From NCBI GenBank assembly GCA_030765065.1, contig CM060983.1, forward strand, positions 229,109,528-229,173,527: DNA of 64,000 bases, given 5' to 3'. How positions within the stretch are numbered: the stretch's first letter is position 1; each line of letters opens with the position of its first letter. Position numbers and translations under genes: made by a program. Of the stretch, positions 1-11,600 are shown in pieces. The DNA comes from Deroplatys truncata (lineage: Eukaryota > Arthropoda > Insecta > Mantodea > Mantidae). Under the pieces are notes generated by a model. It saw only the letters and a list, made by a program, of their open reading frames with translations, was not told where the DNA came from and did no database searches.

Positions 1-919
1 GTGTTTTACTCTGGGAGAGTCTGCTCCTTCGTTTACAACAGTAAAATAGTGGGTGGCAGAGTTTAAGAGGGGCCATACAAACTGCTAAGACGAGCATCAC
101 AGTGGTCAACCAAATGAAATGACATCAGAAATTGCGAAGAAAATCCATAAAATGATGTTGGATGAAACTGCGCGAGCTAGCAGACATTGTAGGTATTTCA
201 AAAACTGCTGTACATTGCACAAGAGAAGGCTGTATGCAAGATGGGTGCAGTGTTTACTCACAATGGAACAAAAACAGCATCGTGAGGATGTTTCAGTTCA
301 ATGTTTGGCAATGTTTCACTACAATAAAACTAAGTTTTTAAGTAAAAGTCAAAACACGGATTGAAAGGGAAGAATCAGTCCCAAAGACGGCAAAGACAGT
401 TCCACCTACGGGCAAGTCATGGCATCAGTTTTTGGGATGTGCATAGGATAATTTCCATTATCTTCAAAAAGGAAAAGCAATCAATGGCGAGTATTATACA
501 AATTTATTGCAGCACTTGAATGATGGAATCAAGCAAAAACGCTGCATTAAGCGACAAAGAAAGTTTTCTTTCATCAAGACAATGCAGCAGTTCACACATC
601 CATGGCCAAAATCAATGGGTTAAAGTTCAAATTGCTTCTTCATGCACCCTATTCACCAAATTTAGGCCCCCCCCTTGATTATTTTCTGTTTTAAAAGTTG
701 AAGAAATGGCTTGGTGGTAAAAGATTTGCCAACAATGAAGAGGTGCAGTTTGCAGTTGATGGCTATTTTGCAGAACCTGACAGTTCTCAGTATAAACTAT
801 TGAACACTGCTGGGAAAAGTGTATCGAGCTGAAAGGAGACTATGTAGAGAAATAAAGATGTTTTTTCCCCAACATTTTTGTGTTTCCTTTGTTAGGTCAG
901 GTATTTTTGGGAGCCCTTG
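1..919 (+). mobile_element. Mariner (DD34D) element, 3' part, broken; cut by window edge
   Basis: Degenerate mariner transposase gene read in several frames. Recognisable parts are the helix-turn-helix region (about 110-230), the block around FHQDNAAVHTS (about 570-605, second catalytic Asp), and YFLF…KLKKWLGGKRF (about 680-725) with the third Asp still present before YFLF. It is closely related to the complete copy at 54821-56062. By comparison about 60 bp are missing near 340-360, which removes the MDETW block with the first catalytic Asp. The 3' terminal inverted repeat ends at 919 and is followed by a TA at 920-921. Roughly 250 bp of the 5' end should lie outside the window. It cannot encode active transposase. 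Confidence 0.88.
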
Positions 920-3015
920 TACTCTGAACTACGTTTCCTGAAGTGACCAAACCCACCCTTACACCAGGAGAAACTAAGCGTGATGTTTAACATTACATTG
1001 CAACTAACAGTGGCCTTCCAGTGTACTCAAAAGCTTGCAGATTATATTACATAAACTGAATTTGGCTAAACAAGAATTGCAGTTCCTAATGAATCTAAAT
1101 CTCAGTAGGCCAGCCAGTGTCTGCATCTTTCTGGAGAATACCAACATCTTCCTGATGCTATTCAGTTCCTTACATTGCATCCTTGTAGGCAACAAACTAT
1201 TCTGTAAAGTTGATCTCCTAAAGACATAATATTACCACTACCTGAAAGTGATAAAGTAAAGAGTGCTGTGATCACACCTTTTGGAGTTTATGAACTCAGT
1301 TTCATACCGTTTGACCTCAGGAATGCACCCAGAGGTTTATTAATGAAGTTTTGGGAGATTTAGATGACATGCTGGTAGGTTCTAGCTCTCCAGAAGAACA
1401 CACTCAAAATTTAACTGCCCTATTTGAATGACTGAACAGTTTTGGTTTAAGGATTAATGTTGGAAAATCTGTGTTCAGAGTTCAACAAATTAACCTTCTA
1501 GGTCATGTAATTACTCCAGAAGGCACCAAACCAGACCCAGAACAATACAGGTGATAACTAATTGGAGCTGTGTCAGAATTACGTTGTTTCTGGCATTTGG
1601 AACATACTGCAGAACATCATGCTATTGCAAATGACTACTAGAAACACACCAAGAAAAAGAACAAAAGCAGCATTCAGTGGACAGAAGATGCAATAAGGCA
1701 GTTCAAGAAGTGCAAAATAGACCTTGCCAACGCAGCCCTTTTAACATTCCTGAATGTAAACAATGAACTTGAACTTCAAAAAGTTCTCATCATCCCAGAA
1801 GAAATATTCAACATATGATAGAGAACTTCTGAGTATAAGGTATTGCCTTGAAGGACATCCATTTGCAGTTTATACTGACCATGCTCCTTTGACACAATGA
1901 AACGATATGCAATAGCATCACCTACAATTTATATCAGAATTTACGACAGATATCAGACACTTTCTGGAAAAGAAAATACTGTGGCTGACTACCTATCCAG
2001 ACTGGAAGAAGTAGTACCAACTGATAACGAGAAAATAGCAAATGCTCAAATGAGTGATGAAGAACTCGGTATACTTCGTTGAAGTTTAAGCAAAATGAAA
2101 CCCCTGGAGGAACCTTATTATGCTGCGATGCACCAATATTTGTCTTTATATTCCTTAGCAATTTAGATATTCAATTTTTCAGCATTATCACAGTATGACA
2201 CACCCTGGTATTAAGTCTTCTCTGAAGTTAATTACCTGTGGATATATTTGGTAAAACATCAAACAAGGTATCCAAAAATGGGCGAAATCATGTATAGCAT
2301 GGCAAAAGAACGAAGTGATTAGACATACTAAAACTGCTATTGGCCAGTTTCCAAGCACAGATGGACGTTTTAAGGTGGTACACATTGATCCACTGCCTCC
2401 CTTAAATGAATTCCTACACTGTTTAACATGCATCAATCAGTTCAATAACTGAAGTCATTCCCTATGTGAGATTCAAGCAGAAACAGTCGCATGAGCATTT
2501 TATACCTCCTGGATCACTAGATTTGCAGCACCTAACTAAATAGTGAGCACATATAACCCACAATCAAATGGAAAAATAAGAGGTTCCATTGAACATTGAG
2601 GGCAGCACATCATTCTGCATTGCTGTGTGAGAGTAGAAAGTAACTCAATAGCTGCTGTATGGCACAACTCTAACATTGCCTGGGATCTAGCAACATATGG
2701 ATAAACTATGCCTTTCAGAATGTTCCCACAAGACACCATTCGTTAGTAAAGATCTGCATTATACAACCCATGTATTTGTGAGGAGCGACAAAGTTAAAGC
2801 CAAGCTGGTAGCTCACTACCAAGTCCTGGAGCTAAAATAAAATATTTCACTCCAAAAATTAAAAATGTGCAGCTAACAGACTGAAACCTGGCTTGTGAAC
2901 TCACACCCCAATGATCTAAAAGAAACTTCACCTGTGAACGAGTTACCCATGTCTCCCTCAAGAAACTTACCCGAAAAGTACAAGTAATATAAATGACTTA
3001 CTGAGGGGGGGAATA
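920..3015 (+). pseudogene. Ty3/gypsy retrotransposon pol remnant (RT, RNase H, integrase)
   Basis: A frameshifted and stop-ridden pol gene. In order it shows the start of reverse transcriptase (HYIATN…LPVYSKA, about 985-1030), the finger and palm region (TPFGVYELSF…PFDLRNA, about 1275-1330), the stretch after the catalytic box (about 1375-1530), RNase H (YDRELLS, about 1815; YTDHAPLT, about 1870; SGKENTVADYLSRLEE, about 1960-2010), and integrase (about 2180-2760) with a chromodomain-less C-terminal tail to about 2950. The frame changes many times and the RT centre is partly deleted. The element starts abruptly where the mariner at 1-919 ends, so the mariner probably landed inside it and its 5' half lies left of the window. 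It is an old, inactive copy. Confidence 0.85.
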
Positions 3016-3240
3016 TGTAGGGTTATGTCCATAACATACGATTCTGTAAATAGTTCTTCTTGAGAACAAATGATATTTGAAATGTGCATACTTGGATAGG
3101 AGGCCAGATATCAATTGTTCTGTTTGGTTGGCAGTGTAAGTTTGTTGCTTGTAAACAATGGACATGTTGAAATAATACTTTGATCAATTTCTGTGGAGTT
3201 TTAATTGTCATGGAAATATCTGTAACTACTAATTATTACA
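3004..3240 (+). repeat. Polypurine tract and candidate 3' LTR of the gypsy remnant
   Basis: Just after the end of pol a purine run (gagggggggaa, about 3004-3014) looks like the polypurine tract that primes plus-strand synthesis. The next sequence begins TGTAGGGTTATG (3016) and a segment ending TTACA closes at about 3240, giving a possible 225-bp LTR with TG…CA ends. The 5' LTR is not in the window, so the boundaries are inferred. Confidence 0.45.
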
Positions 3241-3347
3241 CTTTCTCTTATCTTACTCAAATTCATTTCCATGCTCATTCTTTTGCATAATTACCTGCGG
3301 AATACATCAACATTTTGTTCTAAATTCTCCACAGTGAATTGCCTTTT

Positions 3348-4470
3348 TACTTTCTCTACTACATATAGTAATTAGGGGAAGTATTGTATTCCACCCAAAA
3401 ATTGAATACTGAGATTTCACTGGAAATACTTTTTTGAGGCCCCCTGAATCCAAAAAAGCATTTTTAGAAAAAGCTCCTGTGAAGTTGGAAGTGAAGTGTG
3501 AAGAACAAAAAGTTGGATAAACACCAAACTTGGTATTTAGGTTCAATATCTTTTAAAGCAACATGAAGATTTTCAAGAAAATCCCCCACCTCAGACTATA
3601 CTTTACATGGAACATTTTGATTTTCTCAAAAATGGTTCTAATGATTTTGATTAAAATATCATATATTTAAGATATTTTCATGACAAATAAAATGTGTATC
3701 CTGAATTTTCTGGGAATGTCCCCAAAAGTATTCTTCATTCTGAATGTCTTTTTCATAATTGGTAAATGGTAAGAGATAGACAAGATGTTTCTACACAAAA
3801 ATTGTAGATCTTGTTAAAACACACAATTTATGTTGAATACAATTTTTTGTGGAGTCAACCATATCTAAGATATTCCTTGTTATTTGTTTGAATTTTCCAA
3901 TACTTATACTTTTTCTCAAATGGGGAATTTGTTATTTGTTTTTTTGTCCTGGTAATGCAAAGAGAATGGAATGCTCCACATAGCAACCAGCTCTTAAAAT
4001 ATTTGAGTATCACTTAAAGCCTACCATATTCCCCTTGCACCTACAAGGAAATTAGCAATAAGAATGTTTATCTCGGTTAACATGAAATATATGGGGAATA
4101 AGCATTTGTATAAATAGTTTTTACAAGAGTAGGGAAAGTCATGCGAGTGCAACACATCAGATTTTTTACTTTCTATACCACATATTTACAGTAAGTAGAG
4201 GAATTCTTGGATTACATCCAAAAATTTGTTGTCAAGGTTTCACTAAAAATATATGCTTTGGGGGCAGCTGAACCCAGAAAAAGCATTTCTAGAAAAAAGG
4301 TCCCTATGTGCAAGTGTCTATGTACCGGTGAATTCCAAAATGAAAAAAAAGTCTCTCTCTCTGCCTTTTTTAAAATCTATATTCAGGGTACCTCAAAACA
4401 TGTATTTCTAGTGAAATCTGGTATTGATTTTTTTTTTGGGTGGAATGCAGCACCTTCTGTAGCTACTATG
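3348..4470 (+). repeat. Interspersed repeat, copy 1, with inverted ends
   Basis: This segment is similar over about 820 bp, in the same orientation, to 32317-33195. Landmarks are a head around ttccacccaaaaatt, a middle with ggataaacaccaaacttgg, and a tail with catagcaaccagctctta. The head sequence recurs in direct orientation at 4166-4300 and in inverted orientation at 4384-4470 (agtgaaatctggtattg…gggtggaatgcag). The unit therefore resembles a foldback or MITE-like element with about 90-bp inverted ends. No coding potential is seen. The family is not recognised. Confidence 0.75.
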
Positions 4471-6697
4471 CAGGTGGTAGAACACAAAGTTTTTAGAAAC
4501 AGAAGTTAGATCAAGTGTATTACCACCAATGGAGGCCATGGTTCCTACAAGGTCAGACTTCCCATAGAGTCCAAGTTCTCATCTACATGGATGCTGAAGC
4601 TAATTTATTTTTAAATCAGATTCAGAGAGAATATTTTGTTTGCATTATTTTTTTAGAATCTCCCTTAAAATAGGATTTTTCAGTCACATTCTATGGCAGC
4701 AACAGGCACTCTGATATCAGCTGTTGAGAAGTTGAATGAAGTAATCTGTGTCAGTAGCGTTTGTTTCATTTGATTTTTCTGCTGTTGCTTGCACATGCTG
4801 CCTTAGGTGGCATTTCTTTTCTTTCAAAATGTAGAAATTAAGTGAATTCAAATCTTGAATGGTGTACTGCTATATTTCTATTACAAACTATGATTATCTC
4901 AAAGATCCAGAAATAATTAAACTATCAACATTTATTTTTAGATGCACGTGTGAATTCACTTAAAAATATGAAGTGTTGCATTGCTATGACTTTCTCAAGT
5001 CATTCTTCTATCTACTTCTTGTTAACCAAGATAAACTTCATTTTACTTTTACAAATTTAGTTGTAGAATATAGTAGGCTAAAGCAATAGTTAGATTTTTA
5101 AAAATTGGGTTGCTATGTCATGGCTGGTTAACACTTGAAAATTCAAATCAATAACTAAAACTATCTCATGAATGGTTAATGCCATTTCATTTGACGAGAT
5201 CTACATTATTTGTGTAGTAAGATTTTATCATGTCTTACGGTTATATAAAAGTCATTCACAATGAGGAGCACTTCACATGCTATTCCCAGAAAATTTAAGA
5301 TATACAGTTTATTTGTCAAGCAAAGTTTTGAGAAATTAAAAAATAATGAATATTTTTCCATGTAAATGGCAGTTTTGTTTGGAGAGATCTTGTTGTTTTT
5401 AGTGCAATGCAATACTTGCTCTACAAACAGTAGAGAAAGGAAAACAGCTGAAAGTGTGTCTTTAATAGCATGTCTGTTTTTTTTTTCGGTATAGTATTTC
5501 AAAATGTCAGTATAGCTCAGTCAATATTTTAATATTATAATAGACCTACTCATTGAAATATATTTGATCTACTGATACAATCTGGCAGAAAATTACTTTT
5601 TTATCATATTTAAATTCTATTTTATGAAATTACATTCCACCCATTGCTGCATTTCCAGTAGTGTTAATTAACTGATGTTAACCATTGCTTATATTTATGA
5701 GTACAAGCAAGAAACAACATTTTACATTGATTTAGGCAAATATTAACAAACTATGAAACTGTATCAATATCTTTTTGTAAATATTAGTAATCATTGTTCA
5801 TATTTTCCTAAAGGAGCAAAATAACCCAAAATCTGACATCTGGTTCTCAATGCCGCTGATTTTGGGAACATTTAACCCATTTTTAGGCTTCCCTTCCAAT
5901 AATGTCTACTTAGATTCTTGGGCTGTTGCAGTAGCATAGCCAAAAAAAATATGATAAATATGAATTTATTCAGAGTCAAAATATTTAAATAAACCGGTTT
6001 TATATTCACAGATTAATCTGCAGCAATTGGAATTAAAATTAGGATATCATCAAGTTTTGTGTATTCTAAGGGGAAATTGTATTGTGACATGAGAATTAAA
6101 GACCACTGTGAAGTATTTTATACTACCACTGCAGACGATTTTGTTTCACTACAAAATAGGTTTTTATACTTATGTTCTAACTGGGATGAAAACATGCTCC
6201 TGATATCTTAACCCACGCCATCTACAGTACAATTTCTGTTGCTGGCGATATTGTCTAAGTTATATAGCACTACCAGTGATACGATTAGCAAGTATCTCAT
6301 TCCTGCCAACCTAGAAAGATACTATTGCTTCAATGAAGCTATTTTTGCCATTAATTTTTACATTTGTTTTAGTGAGAGAGAGTTTGCAATTCCCAAAACC
6401 CTCCCTTGCTACACCTCTAGACTGTTGAAATGTTTTCATTAAGGGGAACCAAAATCCCTAATCCTACCTATATTAAATTATTCAGTCATCTCAACAACCA
6501 CCGAATATAATTAAGTTTTCCAAAATTTGCAGTTAAACACAAAATTAGTGCAACAGAAGTCTCTGATGCATCATTTTCAAAACGTTTTAGAAAATACTTC
6601 TGGTTTAAAACAGGCATCAAAAGTACTTTAAAAATATTTATGGTCCATTCTTTTGTTGTGCAGTCCACATAATTAAAAGCCAAAGGATGCCACTGAC
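4471..6697. other. AT-rich stretch without recognisable gene (intron of PLBD-like gene)
   Basis: Long AT-rich sequence with many stops in all frames. No transposon domain, RNA gene or exon was recognised on either strand. It lies 3' of the exon at 6698-6956 in gene orientation, so it should be intron; the next exon was not found and is probably left of the window. Confidence 0.5.
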
Positions 6698-6956
6698 CTT
6701 TTCTGTTGGTTTAATTTTGCTCCAGTGGAGTTTGTTATAGAACGCAAATGATGTTCCTGTGATTGCAAATTGATGTGGTCGCTTGCCCTCCTCATGGGAT
6801 TTCCCAGCTACAAAATAAAAATCATCCTGCGAATGTATGACTCCAGGGTATGATGTAAATACAATCAGCTGACCTGGTACCAACTTAGATTCTGTTGCAG
6901 ACGTATAATGATAACCAAACTGATAGCATTTCAGTACCCGCAGCATTGACTGGTAC
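6698..6956 (-). CDS. Phospholipase B-like protein (PLBD2/lamina ancestor family), internal coding exon
   Basis: An open exon of 259 bp encoding 86 codons after one split base, YQSMLRVLKCYQFGYHY…KIKPTEK. Upstream on the minus strand a pyrimidine-rich tract ends in TTGTTGCAG; downstream the exon ends AAG|GTCAGT. Family landmarks are YQSMLRVLK, FTSYPGVIHSQDDFYFV and a tract near the end ending YNKLHWSKIKPTEK, all typical of the phospholipase B-like N-terminal-nucleophile hydrolases, which are lysosomal glycoproteins with uncertain natural substrate. The exon follows 45821-45985 directly: CT from that exon plus the first G here makes a codon and the family alignment has no gap. The segment between DDFYFV and FAITGT is longer and more basic than I expect. 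A mariner sits just upstream of the acceptor. This is the best-supported host coding sequence in the window. Confidence 0.85.
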
Positions 6957-6985
6957 CTGCAACAAATAAATAAACAATAATAATA

Positions 6986-8096
6986 CATAGGGTCACTCCA
7001 AAAGTTTTCAATGGACGCAATAAAATATTAAAAATTTAGATCTGGTCGTTGCATCGTTACAAAATAGTCTCCATTGCCGTATCATCCTTTCAAATGTTGA
7101 ACGCCACTCTCCTTTGGAGAGAGTGCAAATACATTCTTCATAAACAGCTTCAGGTGACTCAAATCGTTGATCTCAAAGTTTTTCTTTCATTTTGGGGAAT
7201 AGAAACAAGTCACATGGGGCCAGGTCGGAACTGTAGTAGGGATAGGACAAATATCTGACTCCTGCAGAAGTTGGATTGTTTCTTGTGCAGTTTGGGCAGA
7301 GGCATTGTCATGGTGCAACAGAGTTCCACACAGTCCAGTCTTAGGATGCTTTTTTCTCAGTTCATTGAACACCTGTGGCAGACATTTTGTACTGTACCAT
7401 CTGACAGTGTTTTGTCCCTCAAGTGGAATCGTCACAATGTGCCACGTGCAGGGAAGAAGGAACAGATCATCTTCTTGCCAACACTTCACTTTTGTTGGGG
7501 GATCTTCTCCTGGGAAGACCCAGTCCTGGATCATACTGGTAAATCCAGCTTTCATTGCCTGTTACAATGTTAAAATTAAAATTTCCTGGCACCATTACAT
7601 ACCTTCTTGTTTCTGCTCATTTGTGAGATGGTGGGGGATCCAGCGACTGCAGAGCTTCTTGACGTCAAGCTATTCTTTCAGGATTGTTTTCACGCTTGCC
7701 GAGCCAATATTTAGTGCTTCTTGAATCTGACCATATGTGCAATGATGATCTTTCTGCAACTGTGCTCTGCTTTCACCACATTTTCATCCATTGTTGCTGT
7801 CCTGCTCGGTGTTCATCTTCGAGAGAATCCCTTCCTCTTCTAAATTCTACATACCATTGATAAATGGTGGATTGCAAAGGACAAAGATCCCTAAATGCAC
7901 GATGCAGTCTTTCTCTCTCCTCTAAACCGACTTTAAAGTCATAGAAAATCATAGCATAGAAATGCTCTCGCTTGAGTGTATAGCATAGCAACACACGCGG
8001 TGCCCAGACTTGCACATGTTACTATCTGAACTTCAATCTGAAGTTAGGAAAAAGCTACTCATTGTTGCACATTCTGAAAACTTTGAGTGACCCTTG
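6986..8096 (-). mobile_element. Mariner (DD34D) element, nearly full length, broken transposase
   Basis: Both ends carry a matching terminal inverted repeat (GGGTCACTC followed by AAAGTTTTCA), flanked by TA at 6984-6985 and 8097-8098. The minus-strand transposase begins near 7950 (EHFYAMIFYDFKVGL…QWYVEFRRGRDSLEDE, the HTH region), continues at about 7560 (GNESWIYQYDP, normally GDESW, so the first catalytic Asp reads Asn), then WVFPGEDPPTKVK, LLHHDNASAQTA (second Asp) and, in another frame, SDLAPCD (third Asp). There are several frameshifts and the block between HTH and catalytic core is short. It is inactive and differs from the mariners at 1-919 and 54821-56062. Its right-hand end in gene orientation is about 30 bp from the PLBD exon acceptor. 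Confidence 0.9.
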
Positions 8097-8444
8097 TAAT
8101 AACAATAACAACAACTTAGCATGGTATCAATGTAATATCAAACATGTACGTAAAGTCTAGTAACAGCTTTCATAATTTATTACACAAAAACTATAAATAT
8201 TATAAGTTTCTTAAACACATCACATGAAAGCTAAGCTCAAATAGTTTTGTTTTGTTTCCGTTTTTTTTTCCTTTTTATTTTCACTGTTTCCACATTTGTA
8301 AACATGGTGATGACTGGTGCAGAGTTGTATTTTTTGCACTGCAATACAATAAAAATAAGAATGCCACAAATGAGCAAAGGAAATTACATACTAATATGGC
8401 AAGGCAGGAAGATGATTTAAGTGTGGAATCACAAACTCACCATC
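8097..8444. other. AT-rich spacer, nothing recognised
   Basis: Between the mariner and the MITE there is low-complexity AT-rich sequence with T and A runs. No coding or RNA feature is visible. Confidence 0.5.
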
Positions 8445-8667
8445 ATTTAAAATAAAGAGAGTTGAGGGTTGTTACACTACATCACTAAAATATTCTTACT
8501 TGAACGCGTTTCGGGAGACGGCTTGTTACCATCGTCAGCATGTTCTCAACTGATGTTTCCGGTCATTGTCTGGGGGATGTGTGTGGCTAGTGGTGTTCTA
8601 TGGTGCTGGGCTGATGAACCTCCAAAGTGATGTGGTGTAACAACCCTCAACTCTCTTTATTTTAAAT
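8445..8667. mobile_element. 223-bp MITE-like element with 41-bp inverted repeats
   Basis: The ends at 8445-8485 and 8627-8667 are inverted copies that differ at a single position (atttaaaataaagagagttg… ). No ORF is present. The interior holds, on the minus strand, CTGACGA followed 19 bp later by GAAAC, a spacing reminiscent of the hammerhead motifs of Penelope-like elements, but the intervening bases do not form a proper helix II. No convincing target-site duplication was found. It ends 54 bp before the 92-bp satellite array. Confidence 0.85.
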
Positions 8668-11600
8668 TATGACACATCACTGTTACTAGCTTCTAAATCT
8701 TCAAAATTAGTCAATCACCTTCATCAGTTGTTCTAGCAAGAGTGAAGACAACGTTGACATGGAGCATCACAAGAGTTACAAATACAGTTATGAGACTTCA
8801 TGTGAGACTGCAGCATCAGTTGTTCTAGTGTTAGTGAAGACAACATTGACATGGAGCATCACTAGAGTTGCAAATACAGTTAAGAGACTTCATGTGAAAC
8901 TGCAGCATCAGTTGTTCTAGCATGAGTGAAGACAACATTGACATGGGGCATCACAAGAGTTGCAAATACAGTTAAGAGACTTCATGTGAAACTGCAGCAT
9001 CAGTTGTTCTAGTGTTAGTGAAGACAACATTGACATGGAGCATCACAAGAGTTGCAAATACAGTTAAGAGACTTCATGTGAAACTGCAGCATCAGTTGTT
9101 CTAGTGTTAGTGAAGACAACATTGACATGGAGCATCACAAGAGTTACAAATACAGTTATGAGACTTCATGTGAGACTGCAGCATCAGTTGTTCTAGTGTT
9201 AGTGAAGACAACATTGACATGGAGCATCACTAGAGTTGCAAATACAGTTAAGAGACTTCATGTGAAACTGCAGCATCAGTTGTTCTAGCATGAGTGAAGA
9301 CAACATTGACATGGGGCATCACAAGAGTTGCAAATACAGTTAAGAGACTTCATGTGAAACTGCAGCATCAGTTGTTCTAGCATGAGTGAAGACAACATTG
9401 ACATGGAGCATCACTAGAGTTGCAAATACAGTTATGAGACTTCACGTGAAACTGCAGCATCAGTTGTTCTAGTGTTAGTGAAGACAACATTGACATGGGG
9501 CATCACAAGAGTTGCAAATACAGTTAAGAGACTTCACGTGAAACTGCAGCATCAGTTGTTCTAGCATGAGTGAAGACAACATTGACATGGAGCATCACTA
9601 GAGTTGCAAATACAGTTATGAGACTTCATGTGAAACTGCAGCATCAGTTGTTCTAGTGTGAGTGAAGACAACATTGACATGGGGCATCACAAGAGTTGCA
9701 AATACAGTTAAGAGACTTCATGTGAAACTGCAGCATCAGTTGTTCTAGCATGAGTGAAGACAACATTGACATGGAGCATCACTAGAGTTGCAAATACAGT
9801 TAAGAGACTTCATGTGAAACTGCAGCATCAGTTGTTCTAGTGTTAGTGAAGACAACATTGACATGGAGCATCACAAGAGTTGCAAATACAGTTAAGAGAC
9901 TTCATGTGAAACTGCAGCATCAGTTGTTCTAGTGTGAGTGAAGACAACATTGACATGGAGTATCACAAGAGTTGCAAATACAGTTATGAGACTTCACGTG
10001 AAACTGCAGCATCGGTTGTTCTAGCATGAGTGAAGACAACATTGACATGGAGCATCACTTGAGTTGCAAATACAGTTATGAGACTTCATGTGAAACTGCA
10101 GCATCAGTTGTTCTAGCATGAGTGAAGACAACATTGACATGGAGCATCACTAGAGTTGCAAATACAGTTATGAGACTTCATGTGAAACTGCAGCATCAGT
10201 TGTTCTAGCATGAGTGAAGACAACATTGACATGGAGCATCACTAGAGTTGCAAATACAGTTATGAGACTTCATGTGAAACTGCAGCATCAGTTGTTCTAG
10301 CATGAGTGAAGACAACATTGACATGGAGCATCACTAGAGTGGCAAATACAGTTAAGAGACTTCATGTGAAACTGCAGCATCAGTTGTTCTAGTGTTAGTG
10401 AAGACAACATTGACATGGAGCATCACAAGAGTTGCAAATACAGTTATGAGACTTCATGTGAGACTGCAGCATCAGTTGTTCTAGTGTTAGTGAAGACAAC
10501 ATTGACATGGAGCATCACAAGAGTTGCAAATACAGTTAAGAGACTTCATGTGAAACTGCAGCATCAGTTGTTCTAGCATGAGTGAAGACAACATTGACAT
10601 GGAGTATCACAAGAGTTGCAAATACTGTTATGAGACTTCATGTGAAACTGCAGCATCAGTTGTTCTAGCATGAGTGAAGACAACATTGACATGGAGCATC
10701 ACAAGAGTTGCAAATACAGTTATGAGAATTCATGTGAAACTGCAGCATCAGTTGTTCTAGCATGAGTGAAGACAACATTGACATGGAGTATCACAAGAGT
10801 TGCAAATACAGTTATGAGACTTCACGTGAAACTGCAGCATCAGTTGTTCTAGTGTGAGTGAAGACAACATTGACATGGAGTATCACAAGAGTTGCAAATA
10901 CAGTTAAGAGACTTCACGTGAAAGTGCAGCATCAGTTGTTCTAGCATGAGTGAAGACAACATTGACATGGAGCATCACAAGAGTTGCAAATACAGTTATG
11001 AGACTTCACGTGAAACTGCAGCATCAGTTGTTCTAGTGTGAGTGAAGACAACATTGACATGGAGTATCACAAGAGTTGCAAATACAGTTATGAGACTTCA
11101 TGTGAAACTGCAGCATCAGTTGTTCTAGTGTTAGTGAAGACAACATTGACATGGAGTATCACAAGAGTTGCAAATACAGTTATGAGACTTCATGTGAAAC
11201 TGCAGCATCAGTTGTTCTAGTGTTAGTGAAGACAACATTGACATGGAGCATCACAAGAGTTGCAAATACAGTTAAGAGACTTCACTTGAAACTGCAGCAT
11301 CAGTTGTTCTAGTGTTAGTGAAGACAACATTGACATGGAGCATCACAAGAGTTGCAAATACAGTTAAGAGACTTCATGTGAAACTGCAGCATCAGTTGTT
11401 CTAGCATGAGTGAAGACAACATTGACATGGAGCATCACAAGAGTTGCAAATACAGTTATGAGACTTCATGTGAAACTGCAGCATCAGTTGTTCTAGCATG
11501 AGTGAAGACAACATTGACATGGAGTATCACTAGAGTTGCAAATACAGTTAAGAGACTTCATGTGAAACTGCAGCATCAGTTGTTCTAGTGTTAGTGAAGA

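Noticed and set aside
920..3240. Intact endogenous retrovirus-like element
   Set aside because: Only decayed RT, RNase H and integrase parts are present; there is no envelope gene, no 5' LTR in the window and the frames are broken.
5500..5530. tRNA-like words (tatagctcagtc)
   Set aside because: Only an A-box-like word is present; there is no B box or cloverleaf in the following 80 bp.
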